NCBI RefSeq assembly: GCF_030272615.1
Contig: NC_081414.1
Location: 768,688,153 to 768,752,152 of the forward strand
Source: Cryptomeria japonica
Lineage: Eukaryota; Streptophyta; Pinopsida; Cupressales; Cupressaceae
Length of the DNA: 64,000 nucleotides
Direction: 5' to 3'
The notes under the pieces are model-generated. The model saw only the letters and a list, made by a program, of their open reading frames with translations, was not told where the DNA came from and searched no databases. A program made the translations under genes and the position numbers. This document shows, in pieces, positions 1 to 11,079 of the stretch. Positions within the stretch are counted from its first letter, which is position 1. Each line of letters begins with the position of its first letter.

Positions 1-642
1 TTTGTAACTGAGTCCTGCATCTTTGTTGGGTCTTCTTGTAGTTAGTTGCTCATCCAACATCCTTGATGCTTCATAACTTTTCTTTAGTGTTTCGTTTGAC
101 TTCTTTTCTACTTCAAGTTCATCGGTCAATCTTGATAGTTCAATTTTCAATGCTTGATTCTCATTTTCCTTTAGATTTTCTTCATGATGTGCATAACCCA
201 ATTGATCAGACATATTACTTTGAATTCCAGTCATCCTTGTGATTTCATCATTCTTTTTAGACACCAATACTTCTAGTTGTTGTTTTTCCTTTTCCATATC
301 TCTTATGTTATCCTCAGCTGTTCTCAATGCATCAAGATTTTCAGTCATCTGTGTGCTAAAGTACTAATGTTCTCTTTTCATTGCTTTTAGCTGGTCATTC
401 AATGTTTTGTTCGTTTCTTTCAGTTCTCCAATAATTTCTTCAGTCTCTTTTGATATGCTGTTCTCAGATGATGTCTCAATTTGTTCCACGAACTCTTGTG
501 AGTCCTGTAAATCATCAGACAACCTTCTTCCAACTTTCAGTGATCTTTGCATTTGTCTCTACATGTCTGCAATCACTTGATTTGCATGATCCAACTCTTC
601 TTGAAGATTCACAATTCTCCGAGATTGTTTGTAGCCTTCCAT
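1..642 (-). pseudogene. Copia E0: coiled-coil gag spacer fragment, runs off the window
   Basis: On the minus strand a frame opens at ATG 642 and stays open to position 1, apart from stops at 559-561 and 364-366. The product of about 210 residues is almost all charged heptad-like sequence (many E, K, L, Q) and ends near LDEQLTTRRPNKDAGLSY. That ending resembles the xLDxxLxxQRxxxDxxGLGY end of the spacer that follows the gag zinc knuckle in plant Copia polyproteins; E2 has a comparable stretch at about 10100-10450. Here it begins only about 50 bases after the primer site, with no gag core and no CCHC box. It is either an internally deleted copy or a non-autonomous derivative. Two stops suggest it is not translated as one protein. 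The Copia assignment rests on this resemblance and on the adjacent LTR and primer site. Confidence 0.6.
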
Positions 643-690
643 TGATAAGATCTTTCTCTTTAGGCTGTTAAACCCTTTTCCAAGAGAATA

Positions 691-704
691 GCTCTGATAA
701 CAAT
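691..704 (-). other. Primer-binding-site-like sequence of E0
   Basis: Immediately after the LTR, the minus strand reads ATTGTTATCAGAGC. Plant Copia elements use TGGTATCAGAGC, complementary to initiator tRNA-Met; here one G is T. This fixes the element's orientation (minus) and the LTR edge at 705. Confidence 0.7.
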
Positions 705-1852
705 TGTTAGGTCCAACCAGGAAGGCTAATGTACTGAGAGGGCAGGGGTGAATTAGTACTTCAAAACTTTTCTTCAACAATAACTTTACTGATAAACATA
801 AACTGAATACTGTAGATCTCATAATAGAAAATGTTGAAACATAATAACATTCATACACATTTCATTCCATAACACAAATATTTTGGTTACACAAAAACTC
901 TTGGTTAGAGAGAAAAACTGCGGTGGGGATGGCACCCACAACTTCACTACTGCAATAATAAAGGTTGCTCGGTTAGAGCTACATATTTAGCTATTTCTGA
1001 TAGCTTACCCTGTTAGGAGTATCAAGATCTTTAGATCTACCTTGCTAAAGGATTTTACAAACACTTTTACAAAATGTTGTACCCGGTTAAAGGCTTTACA
1101 ATTTATAGACTTTGTTAGAGTCTTTTTTCCTGTTAAAGGTTCTCATTACAACTCAAATAATACAATCAAAATCTTTACACAATATCTGCAACTTTACATC
1201 TGAAATGTTATAGCAGACTCTATGTGCTTAATATGACATTACCTTGCTCATAGCATACCTCAGTAATTGATAAATCAACTTGGTAAACCCTTTTGTTTAC
1301 TCTATCCCATAAACTGTTCTTTGAAGACTTTCTCAGTGACCTCTGAATATCTCTGGCATTCTTACCAGTCACAACTCATTGTCTCTCCTCCTTTTTAATA
1401 CTCAAATCATTTTGTATAAATAGATCTCTGGGATGGTGATTTGTTCATGCTTTGATCTTACAAACAAAATTCATCGAATGAATAAACATAGAAAATATTT
1501 CATTGGTTAAACTTCCTCAAAATCATACAAAATCTTGAAGTGCAATTTCCTATGTGATAACGGTTAGATCTTCTCAAGTTTTGTAACACGTTTCACATAT
1601 GTGTCTAGGTTCATTGAATTTGGTAACACGTTTCTACTTGGTTTAGATTACTCAGTATTCCTTCTTTGCTTCTCGGTAGACATAGAATGTTACTCGGTAG
1701 ACAACTCAGTGTATACTTAACTCTGTGACTCCTTTCTTCTGTAACCAACTGCATTAGTGCTTACCGACTAAATATTTCAGTAGTGTTAACTGACTAGAGC
1801 ATATAGGATGACTTTGGACATAAAACTAATGACAACTTGATAAGTAATAACA
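705..1852 (-). repeat. Copia E0 LTR, 1148 bp
   Basis: It begins TG and ends CA on either strand. Read on the minus strand it starts TGTTATTACTTATCAAGTTG and ends with the C-rich CACCCCTGCCCTCTCAGT tract and ACCTAACA before the primer site. It shares the layout of the other Copia LTRs here: a block of short AACAGGGT-like repeats, then a CCCACCG..GTTTTTC segment, then the C-rich tract. Its right edge abuts E1 at 1853. The other LTR of E0 would lie left of the window, so the target duplication cannot be checked. Confidence 0.7.
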
Positions 1853-2553
1853 AACCTACCTCATATAGATTGGAGAGTTCACATCAAAGGTGAAACCGGT
1901 AAGACCCCTCATGAACTATGGTTTGGTAATACTCCTACTCTTAAATATTTCAGAATATTTGGAAGCAAATGTTATATTAGGAGAGATGATTATATTTGTA
2001 AATTTGATCCTAGAAGTGATGAAGGAATATTTATTGGTTATTCATCTAAGAGAAAGGCATATAGATGTTTTAATAAAAGATTGCAGAAAATCATTGAGAG
2101 TGCAAATGTGAAGATTGATGAATAGTTTATAAGTAATTCAAGGCCTATGGACCTTGAACTGACAATTGAGATAATCACAAATGAACCTATACAGAATGCA
2201 CCGGTACAGATTGTTGATTCAGTCACACCGGCATCATTAGAGAATTCCACAGCGACTGAAGAACAACAACAAATGAATACACCCAGGTATGTAAGATTCA
2301 ATCACTCTGAAAGTTAGATAATTGGGAATAAGTATCATGGAGTTATGACAAGAGGAAGACTAACAAATGAAGAGGTATGTCTAATTTCTCAAATTGAACC
2401 AACATCAGTTATTAAGGCATGTGAAGATAAACATTGGATTGAAGCTATGGAAGATGAATTGGAACAAATTGAAAAGAATAACACATGGACATTGGTTCTC
2501 TGACCTAAAAATAAAAATGTAATTGGAAGTAAATGGATATTCATAAATAAACT
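1853..2553 (+). pseudogene. E1 pol fragment: integrase end and start of reverse transcriptase
   Basis: Near 1873 the integrase core motif GEFTSK is readable, but it jumps within a few bases to GETGKTPHELWFG. About 80 codons containing the catalytic Glu region are therefore deleted and the frame shifts. From 1895 the integrase C-terminal part is clear (FRIFGSKCYIRRDD, EGIFIGYSSKRKAYRCFNKR). An acidic linker follows, then the RT N-terminal part (HWIEAMEDELEQIEKNNTW, KNVIGSKWIF). In-frame stops lie near 2125, 2318 and 2502. The frame resumes after the solo LTR at 3764: the original codons read INKLNEDG across the join once one AAACT is removed. Confidence 0.85.
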
Positions 2554-3332
2554 TGTAAAGCGGAAAAATCGCGGTCGAACCCTAGTTGGTCTCCCCTCTT
2601 CCAACTCCGAGGAGAGAGAAGGGAGGTTCGCTAGGATTCGATGGGTTTTTCACTTAGGAGATAGACTTTACATTCAAAAGAGGGGTTGAAACTCATAAGA
2701 TCCAATCCCACACAATGTAGGATTGGATGCTAAATGAATTTCAAGGGTTTGGAAAGCAAAGCTACCCTCTTTTGTAAAGAATGTTGTTAAGGAAATTAAG
2801 CTAGGAATGCATAGAAAGTGACAAAGATTCGCTTATAAACTGAGTTTAGGTTATAGGATGAAGCTGCGGACCTGGAATTAGCAGTAGAATGTCGATACGG
2901 CGCTGTCCTGCAAATTTGAGCAAAAGTTGTCGGGACGATGGCGCCCGGCGCCACGGTCCTCCGAAAAATCCGCGAAACGAAGGGGGATCTGTTCGTCTCT
3001 GCACAAGGATTCCAGATCTTCAATCTCAGCCGCGTACCTGCAACCTACACACAGAAAAGCGAAGACGATGGGGGGTTAGGGATTAGGGGTTTGCCTTTAG
3101 GTCAAACCCCGGTTTTGGAATTAACCAAGAAATGAGCAAGTGCTGTAAATGTAAATGACTGTAATGACAAACAAGTACTAATACCTTGTTCTAAGGATGT
3201 TGGTATCCTTATGTGCGAAGGTTTAGATGTTGTATGTTGTAGTATGTTGTAGCATGAAGTAAGTGATCTCCTCTTCAATGGTTGAATCCTTGACTTGAAT
3301 GCAACACTTAGCCTTGAATGGAGACTTGAAAG

Positions 3333-3372
3333 GAATGCTTGAATGCTTGAATGCTTGAATGCTTGAATGTTT
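3333..3372. repeat. 8-bp microsatellite (GAATGCTT)n
   Basis: About five head-to-tail copies of GAATGCTT within the solo LTR, the last one degenerate. Confidence 0.85.
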
Positions 3373-3434
3373 GAGTATAGTTTCCACGTCATATCATCTT
3401 ATCATCTCATGCCAAATGAGAGAGAAAAATGTAG

Positions 3435-3442
3435 TTTATATA
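3435..3442 (-). promoter_or_regulatory. TATA box of the solo LTR
   Basis: The minus strand reads AAGTATATAAACTAC, a TATATAAA core about 320 bp inside the LTR measured from 3763. This is a typical U3 promoter position and supports minus orientation. Confidence 0.5.
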
Positions 3443-3763
3443 CTTGTCAATTAGGGCTGATAGACTGATTTTCCCGACCTTAGGCCGACTAGGGAAGTAT
3501 ATTTCCAAATTGCAAACAAAAAGACCCGATATCACTTAGGAAACCGGGCCCAAAATAGGACCCAGGGACCAGGGTGTTGGGCGCTCTGGTCCCCCTCCAG
3601 GACAGCGGGGTGCAAAGGAGGTTCAGGCCAGGGTGCTTGAAAAATGCAGTTTTTGGTGTCGTGAGCGAGTTTTGGGGTCTCCATTCAGGTTGCATGTTGC
3701 GTCGCCATCGTGAAGACCGAAATGTAGTCGAAATTGCAAGTGTCGCAATTTTAGGACGCTACA

Positions 3764-5146
3764 AAACTTAATGAAGATGGTAAGGTAATCAAAAACAAAG
3801 AAAGATTAGTGTGTAAGGGATATTCATAGAAAGAGGGAATTGATTACAATGAAACCTTTGCACTAGTAGCTAGAATTGAGGCAGTCAGACTATTTCTAGC
3901 ATTTGTAGCACACAAGAACTATAAAGTATATCAAATGGATGTTAAATGTGCATTTCTGAATGGTGATATTGAAGAGGAAGTTTACATTGAACAACCTGAT
4001 GGATTTTCTTTGACAATTGACAAAGATATGGTTTGCAAGTTAAGGAAAGCTTTATATGGATTGAAGCAAGCTCTTAGAGCTTGGTATGCGAGATTGGACA
4101 AATATCTTTTGAAGCTTGGTTACACTAAAGGTAATGTTGACAACAACTTATATTTCAAAGTGACTAATGATGACATCTTGGTTATTGAAGTTTTTGTTGA
4201 TGATATCATTTTTGGAGGAGAAGATGGATTGTGTAAAGACTTTTCTAATAAGATGCAGGAAGAATTTGAAATATCTATGATTGGGGAGATAAAATTCTTT
4301 TTAAGATTTCAGATTTTACAGATTGATAAAGGTATATTCATATGTCAATCTAAGTACTTGAAGGAACTAATAAAGAAATTTGGTATGGAAAACTCTAAAC
4401 CAGTAAGTACTCCTATGACTACAATAGACAAACTATCATTGAAGGATGATACAACACCTGTTAATCGGTCAAGATATAAATCTATGATTGGAGGTTTACT
4501 ATATTTGACACAAACAAGACCTGATATTATGAATGCAATATGTATTGTTTCAATATTTTAGAGTAATCCTAAAGAAAATCATGAATCAACAGTAAAAATG
4601 ATTTTCTGGTATCTACAAGGTAGAACAAATCTTGGTTTATGGTATCCTAAAGATGAAAATTTTGATTTATGTGCATACATAGATGCTAATTGGGCAAGAG
4701 GTGTAGATGAAAAAAAGAGCACCACCGACGAAGCATTATTTCTTGGTAGCAGATTGATTTCATGGTTGAGCAAGAAACAAAGTTGTACATCATTATCAAC
4801 AACAGAATCAGAATATGTTGCAGCGACAACTAATTGTACTTAGGTATTATGGATTAAATAAATGTTGAAGGACATAAAGGTAAAATGCAAAGAACCTATA
4901 GTAATTTACTGTGATAATATGGTAGCAATTGATATATCCAAGAATCCAGTATTTCACTCTAAAACTAAACATGTTTCTATCAAACTCAATTTTCTGAAAG
5001 AGAATGTTGAAGCAAAAGAAGTGAAATTGGTCTATTTGAATACTAAAGAGCTGATTGCAGATATCTTTACTAAGCCTTTGCCTAAGGAAACTTTTGAATA
5101 TCTCAGAGAGAAGATTGGGGTAATACCCTTACTGGTAGAGACTTAG
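3764..5146 (+). pseudogene. E1 pol fragment: reverse transcriptase and RNase H
   Basis: Continuation of E1 RT. It contains [19 protein letters not shown] at 3923-3982, [12 protein letters not shown], and the catalytic FVDDIIFGG near 4195 (FVDD in place of YVDD, common in plant Copia). RNase H follows: AYIDANWARG, ISWLSKKQSCTSLSTTESEY (the Asp and Glu residues are present), then VIYCDNMVAI and the C-terminal DIFTKPLPKETFEYLREKIG ending at 5146. From 3935 to 5146 everything is in one frame; stops near 3826, 4559, 4841 and 4859 are the only lesions. Decay here is therefore by point nonsense, not indels. Confidence 0.9.
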
Positions 5147-5511
5147 ATAGTTGGAGAATGGCATCAAACTGACAAAATTTACAGAGAAATCTTTTTCCAG
5201 CTTTGATGAAGGAGAGCTACTTCTCAAAGGGAGTAGTTGGATAAGTTGGTATTTGTAATTAGTTCTATGAACTGGTTATATCTGATTTTTGTATTGCTTT
5301 GGCATTTGATGTCAAAGGGGGAGAGATATCTATGGAAAAACACATTATCTTTTGGGGAGAGATTATTCATTGGGGGAGAGATATTATGTATTTTGATTTT
5401 TGGTAATTGATCTCTTTGGGAGATTGTTAGTTTTTTGGTTTTTTGCATTTATGCTTTGGTACTTAGATGGTTTTTCCATCTTGTGTTGCCATCAATACCA
5501 AAGGGGGAGAT
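5147..5511 (+). other. E1 3' untranslated region with polypurine tract
   Basis: Non-coding stretch between RNase H and the 3' LTR. Three GGGGGAGA runs occur (about 5318, 5370, 5502). The last, AAAGGGGGAGAT at 5500-5511, directly precedes the LTR and is the working polypurine tract by position. The others resemble it and may be older duplicates. Confidence 0.75.
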
Positions 5512-6555
5512 TGTTGGTATTATGGATGTGTTGCATTGGTTTTGTCATTGATGTCAACACTTGTCAACACCTATCCTTTTGGAGATCTTTGGTTATGTTC
5601 ACCGACATGTTCAGTGACTTATGCACAATCACCGGTATTTGGTTCACTGACACTGAGGATGACTTGTTATCATCTGGAGATTACTTGGTTATGTCAAAGA
5701 AATGGTTTGGATGTTTGGTTTTGGTGATTTGGGTATTGGTCTAATCGAGTTTGCATATTTGCTGTTACCGATAAATTGATTTAGGTTATGGATCGACATG
5801 CATTATCTATTCCATATCAGCATGACACATTCTGGAGATGATTTATTGATTGATTATTATTGTAAATGCATTAATTTGACATGATGCATAACATATTGAT
5901 TCATTTGTAATTGATTTAGTTGTAATATTCTTAGTGAGCCGACCTATACATTTGGTCTTAGGTTTTGGTATATATGTAATATCTCATTTGTAAGATTAAT
6001 ATGGTAGTAGAAGAGGAATGTAATTAGGTATATGCGAATATAAGCATATATACTCATGCAGACATCATTTGAAGATTCAAGGAAGGTTTGAAGAAGACAA
6101 TTAGAGCTTAACTGGTACTGAATCCAGCATATGAAGATGCTACTATGAGCAGTACATTATCATTGGATTTAACCATCCAATTGTAGTCAGTGTGACTCTC
6201 ATATTGTGATTGAGCAGTGAGCTTTATGCAGTTGGCCTTTCTTCATGTGCAAACCCCATTTTTACACACATACTATCTATAGTAGTATCATCTGATTGTG
6301 GGTAAGGTTTCCCACCGTGGTTTTTCCCCTTACAGGGTTTCCACATACAAATATCTGTGTTATGTGTCGTGGATGCTATTTGTCTTTCTGTTTCATGCAT
6401 TAAACTTTATCAGTACTATTATTAACTATTAAACTGTCCACTGACATTAAGTTTGGTTTACCGGTATTATGCATCAAGTTTGATTAAGTTATATTTGGAT
6501 TGAAATTAATAGACAATTGATTCACCCCCCTCTCAGTTGACTCTAGGTCCTAACA
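5512..6555 (+). repeat. E1 3' LTR, 1044 bp
   Basis: Starts TGTTGGTATTATGGATG right after the polypurine tract. Ends with CACCCCCCTCTCAGTTG followed by GGTCCTAACA. It holds the usual CCCACCGTGGTTTTTCCCC segment near 6310. No 5' partner is left in the window. Confidence 0.8.
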
Positions 6556-6853
6556 ATATTTGAGTTGTAAGCTCTAGGCAATGTGCTTAAATGCAAGTGT
6601 ATTCCCCATATTGTAATATTATTTTGCTACTGGCCATAGTGGAATAATATTGTGGTTTCAAATCCCACCATGATTTTTCCCATTTGGTTTTCTACGTAAA
6701 AATCTCAGTGTTATGATTTTGTGGTTGGTTTCTTTATGTTTCTACATTCCAGTTTTATGTGTATGCTTCCAGTGGTCCAAAGTTAAGTCATAAAATTTCA
6801 TAACCAGTAGATCACTGATTTACCCCCCCTTTCAGTGATCCTTGATTCCAACA
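6556..6853 (+). repeat. 3' end of a Copia LTR of another family
   Basis: Begins abruptly next to the E1 LTR. It contains CCCACCATGATTTTTCCC, then a CCCCCCTTTCAGTGATCC tract ending CCAACA at 6853. This is the U5 end of a different Copia LTR. No primer site follows. Confidence 0.55.
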
Positions 6854-7223
6854 TAAGAAACTTTCAATAGAATAAAATTATTTACACTATTGATAGTGAT
6901 GATTCTGATGATGAAAAACAAACTAATCTCATAATGCCTCAAGAGGTCCTTAATATGGAGCAAACTAGACTACAATCCAAAAAGTTAAATGATAGTGAGG
7001 AAGAGGATGATGATGCTGAGGTCAATCTTGAAGGAGAGTTAATATATTCTCTTGAAGAACTTGACAACATAAGAAAAGAATATTCAAAATACGATAAGTC
7101 AGCCATAAAAGAGAAAAATCAGTTGATCAAGAAACTTTAAGAGTCTGAAATGAATATCAACACCTGAATAAATCAACAAGAAGAATCCAAGAGGATGAAT
7201 GAAATGATAAAATCAGAATTAGA
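6854..7223 (+). pseudogene. Copia gag spacer remnant (acidic, coiled-coil)
   Basis: From about 6892 an open frame encodes SDDSDDEKQ and then MPQEVLNMEQ, an EEEDDDAEVNLEGELI acidic block and SLEELDNIRKEY, with a stop at 7138. The acidic block and SLEEL motif match E2 at 10020-10110 (EEEEDEDIDAEVDLEG, ISLEELSKTRKD). It is therefore the region after the gag zinc knuckle of a related Copia element. Gag core and primer site are missing between it and the LTR piece to its left. E2 truncates it at 7224. Confidence 0.6.
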
Positions 7224-8916
7224 TGTTGGCATTATGTTTTCATTGATGTCAACCGGTATGGAATGGTCACTGATGAGTAAGTAGTTGTGACTGGTATGGG
7301 TAAAGTAAGTAATGATGTCAACTAGTATGAAGGATGGAGTGTGTAAGTAGATATAAAAGGTATTTTACTGGTACACATAAAGTGAAACATCTACCAATAA
7401 AGTAGGACCACCAACAAGAAAGCAAAGAAGCACATAAGAGTAGAGGGATGTGATCATTGATAGACAAAGAGAAATATAATGAAATCAGTAAATGGATTGA
7501 GTGGATGGACCAACATGTTTGAGGGAAGGCCAAGTTGATCCATTGACAGAGAAGAGGTCAGCAGGTATGAAGGTCCACCGGTGAAGTTAGGTTATACTGG
7601 TGAGGTGTGTTGAATCGATGGTGAGTCTTGGTTGGTGAAGGATGTCAAACTGACTTTGCAGTTTGAGCATATGTGGATGTCGACAAGCATGACATGTGGA
7701 AACTAGGTGGCGAGCACGTAGAGGTCAGTGAAGTATTCATTGACGTTATAGTTGATAAGCATGTTGACATTAATAAAGAAACCGCAAATCATGGGATGAT
7801 GGAAGGATGTTGTGGCTCGAGGGAGATAGAGTGGCAAGGTGATTGAACTGACCTTGCAGGAAGATATGATCCTTGTACTCGTTAGATGAAGGAAACAACC
7901 AAGCCATTAAAGGTGATTGACATAGAAATGCCAAAAACATGTTGCAGACATCTAAAAATAGAAAATGGTCATTGGAAGGCAAGGATATGGCAATGTTGTT
8001 TGATATGATATAGATCATCTTTCTAGAAAGGATATTTGATCAGATTTGATACGGATTGAGTTGGTAGAGGAAAAACCTAGCATGCCACCATTTGAATCTT
8101 GCTCTTGGTAGGAACCCTCACATATAAATAAGTGAAGTCAAGACTGAAGATGTTTATGCTGGTTGTGAGTTGAGAGTAAGAAGAGAGTTCAAGAAATAAG
8201 AGAGACTATCTACTTAAGAGTTCTTTCAAAGAGAGTTAGAGTGTGGATCTAGCAAGCTAAACCGGTGAGAGGTTCTAATTGATAGAGACAAAGTAACCGG
8301 TAAATTGTTATAATATTAACAGTTAAGCATACCAATAGAGATTGTATGGTTAAGAAGGAATCCAAGTGTGATACTATGTAGGGTGAGGTTATGAGAAATA
8401 TAAGAGAGGTAGAGAGTAACCGGTAAGAGATAAGAGAGCAATTTGATAACCGGTAGAAGACGGACTGGTGAAACAGAGGAATGTGATAATCGACAGACAT
8501 CATTTGATTAGGTGTTGCAAAACTCATTTGCAACTAGGTACCATCATTGCATTAAAATTGTATTTCATTGTATTACACCAAGTTGGTACTTGGTGCAAGG
8601 TTTTGTGCTCCTTGGGTTGGTGCTCCTTGGATAGGTGCTCTAAATCATTTGTAACCTGTTCTTTCATTATGAGGCTGGATTGGAGTAGTAGACTCCAACA
8701 ACATTTCTCACTGATGTTTTTCCCATATAGGGTTTTCCTCATACATCTAGTGTTGTGGGTTATGCATTTGTGAGTTTGCCTCTTTTGATATCCTCTCATA
8801 TCTTACCGATTTGATTTGTTAGTGTTTAGGTTGTTGACTAGTACTCAAAGCTTGGTTTAAAGAGAAGAGTTTTAGGAACCACTGATTCACCCCGTCTCAG
8901 TGGTACATTGTGTTCA
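7224..8916 (+). repeat. E2 5' LTR, about 1.69 kb
   Basis: Starts TGTTGGCATTATGTTTTCATTG and ends after CACCCCGTCTCAGTGG with GTGTTCA. The same sequence recurs at 21875-22751, which pairs the two LTRs. The two copies have diverged visibly by substitutions and small indels, so the insertion is old. Confidence 0.82.
8123..8130 (+). promoter_or_regulatory. TATA box in E2 5' LTR
   Basis: CCTCACATATAAATAAGTG contains TATAAATA, the likely core promoter of the LTR. The homologous CCTCACATATAAATA also occurs at 28311, where the 3' LTR appears to resume. Confidence 0.5.
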
Positions 8917-8921
8917 ATAAT

Positions 8922-8933
8922 TGATATCAGAGC
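8922..8933 (+). other. E2 primer binding site
   Basis: ATTGATATCAGAGCC lies six bases after the LTR end. It is one base off the initiator tRNA-Met complement TGGTATCAGAGC. Confidence 0.7.
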
Positions 8934-8993
8934 CTAAGTTCCCAGTTGATTAAAGCTTTCTCTGGCTTGGGTATATTCTAGTCAAAGAACACA

Positions 8994-9830
8994 ATGGAAA
9001 GAAATTAGCCTGCCTCCTCAAAATCCCCCATGTTTGATGGATCTAACTGTGCCTTCTAGAGAAAAAGAATGGAGACCTATATTTCCTCTATTGGTTTTGA
9101 TGTGTGGATGTATGTCAAGAATGGGTATACTATCCCTAGTGTTCTTGCCACTCATTCGGATGCTAAGATGGAGTATGAGAACAATGCAAAGGCTAAACAT
9201 GCTATCCTAAGCAGGCTGTTAGATAATGAGTTCATGAAGGTCATGCACTATGCATCCGCCAAGAAGACTTGGGATAAATTGTAGAGATTATTTGAAGGAG
9301 ATTCCAAAGTCAAAGAGGCCAAGTTTCAATCACTAAGAGGTCATCTTGAAGGCTTGAAGATGAAAGATGAAGAAAAGATTGCAAATTACCTTCAGAGAAT
9401 ACATGAAACTGTGAATACCATCAGAGGACTTGGAGAGGAAATTGCTGATGAAATTATTATAAAAAAGGTACTTAGATCTCTCACATCTAAGTATGATACT
9501 AAGGTTTCTACCATAGAGGAAGCCAAAGATCTAAAAACTTTCACAATGGATGAATTATTTGGCTCCTTAACTGCCTATGAAATGAGGACAACCGATGAAG
9601 CATCTTTAAGGGAAGACACAGCTTTCAACTCCATCAAAAAGGGCAAGGAAGAGATTACTTATAAAGGATCCAGTGAAGACTTGGATGTAGAGGTAGCAAA
9701 TGTTGTTAGAAATCTCAAGAGAGGATCCGATAAGTATAAAGGGATGTTACCACTCAAATGGTTCAACTATGGTAAATTTGGACACTTTGCTACAAAATGT
9801 CCTTATAATGAAACCAGCAGAGATGAGTAA
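8994..9830 (+). pseudogene. E2 gag (capsid-like) with damaged zinc knuckle
   Basis: Frame from ATG 8994 to the stop at 9830, with nonsense codons at codon 5, near 9059 and near 9282. It carries the plant Copia gag core (UBN2-like): MFDGSNCAF, KTWDKL, VKEAKFQSLRGHLEGLKM, IANYLQRI, VLRSLTSKYDTKVSTIEE, FTMDELFGSLTAYEMR. The knuckle reads WFNYGKFGHFATKC: both leading Cys are replaced (W and Y), only His and the last Cys remain, so it should not bind zinc. The message continues in the +1 frame after about 9800. Confidence 0.85.
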
Positions 9831-11079
9831 AGAAGTTTTGGTAGATCTACTAGTAAAGAAAAAGAAAGGAAAGTCTATCGATAAGGAAGAAGAAGCTACT
9901 GAAAGTAGAGTAGCCTATATAACATTGAGAATGATGCCACATATGAAGAGTTCATCAGAAGATGACTGCCATGAAGATGAAAGAGAAGTTAATATCTTTA
10001 TGGCACTAGATGAACTAGTTGTGGAAGAAGAGGAAGATGAAGACATTGATGCTGAAGTGGATCTAGAAGGCAAGCTCATAATTTCTCTAGAGGAGTTAAG
10101 TAAGACAAGAAAAGATCTCAAGAAAGCCAATCTTACTACTACAAAAGAATAAGATCACTTAAAGCAATCTCTGGATGAGTCCAATCAAGTGATTTGTGAC
10201 TTGAAACTCCAGTTGGAAGAATCCAAGAGGATATGTGAAGTTACATCCTTTGATCTGATAAAAAAGGAAAAGGGGCATCAAGACCTGGAAGAAGAAATAG
10301 TGAAGCCTAGAAAGGAGCTTGGAAAGAGTAAGGATGAACTAAAAATGAGGAGCAAATATGAGGGTAGCACAGAAGCCTTGGACAAGAGGTTGAGAAAATA
10401 GAAGCAATCTAAAGATACCTGTGGCTTAGGATTTGAAGAAGGACAAAGTTCAAACAACAAAGACACATTTGGTAAGGAGATATAGTTCACGTCTTCAAGT
10501 GAAGGTGAAGAGAAGAAAACATTTACAGTAAGCAAGGATATTGGTAAAAAGACTTATGTAGAAGCTATTAGAAACCACCCCACAAATCGGTATGCTCAAT
10601 CAATGAACCAGAGGCCACACTCAATGTACCAAAATGCATATTTTAGGAGAAAAGAAAAGGTTGATCATGAAGGGTTCACTAGATTCAACAACATGAAAGG
10701 AAGACCCCCAGTGAGATAGATGTTTGCAGGATTAAGGCAACCAAACTGGTATGTATCTAACTTTCATGGCTATTGCTACCAATGTAACAAATTTGGACAT
10801 AGGATAGCTGATTGTAGATTGACAAATAAGCCCATTGTGAGTTATGAAAGTCAAAATCCATTTAATGCACTATGGGATATGAATGTTGTCTGTTATCAGT
10901 GCAATGGATTTGGTCATAGGAGTTTTGAATATAGGAACTGTAAACCGGTGTCTTACAATAGTTTTAAAGATACATCCTTCAATGTAAATGTGAAATGTCA
11001 TAACTATCAAGAGTTTGGATATATTGCAAATCTTTGTAAGAATAAGAAAATCAAGCAGAAGAGGACAAATACTGAATAG
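9800..11079 (+). pseudogene. E2 gag C-terminal region: coiled coil plus three more zinc knuckles
   Basis: In the +1 frame relative to gag, after a frameshift. First comes a basic patch (VKKKKGKSIDK), then an acidic block (VVEEEEDEDIDAEVDLEG), then about 130 residues of coiled coil (LSKTRKDLKKANLT, LEESKRICEV). From 10774 three knuckle-like motifs follow: CYQCNKFGHRIADC (intact CX2CX4HX4C), CYQCNGFGHRSFEY (last Cys lost) and CHNYQEFGYIANLC (second Cys and His lost). Stops at about 10150, 10399, 10483 and 10717 interrupt it, but the frame is kept from 9700 to 11079. Having the spacer between two groups of knuckles is unusual compared with the single knuckle of E3 and E7. Confidence 0.75.

Larger units (their letters stand above)
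2554..3763 (-). repeat. Solo LTR, 1210 bp, target duplication AAACT
   Basis: The insert runs TGTAAAGCGG to GACGCTACA and is flanked by AAACT at 2549-2553 and 3764-3768. Removing it with one AAACT restores the E1 RT reading frame exactly. No polypurine tract, primer site or coding sequence is present, so it is a single LTR left by recombination. Orientation is inferred from a TATATAAA box on the minus strand near 3438. Its GC-rich middle (2880-3120) contrasts with the AT-rich surroundings. Gypsy origin is likely from the TGTA/TACA ends but unproven. Confidence 0.85.
1853..6555 (+). mobile_element. Copia E1, 5'-truncated, interrupted by a solo LTR
   Basis: Remains of one plus-strand Copia element in canonical order: integrase C-terminal part, reverse transcriptase, RNase H, polypurine tract, 3' LTR. 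The 5' LTR, gag and protease are missing; the left edge is the E0 LTR. The RT is split at 2553/3764 by an unrelated solo LTR with a 5-bp duplication. Several nonsense codons make it non-functional. Confidence 0.85.

Noticed and set aside
2796-3135. Overlapping short frames on both strands in the GC-rich part of the solo LTR
   Set aside because: High GC lowers stop frequency; frames overlap each other on both strands and match no family I know.
2554-3763. TGTA/TACA ends read as terminal inverted repeats of a DNA transposon
   Set aside because: Similarity of the ends is short, the 5-bp duplication and the TG..CA ends fit an LTR, and a TATA box sits at a U3 position.
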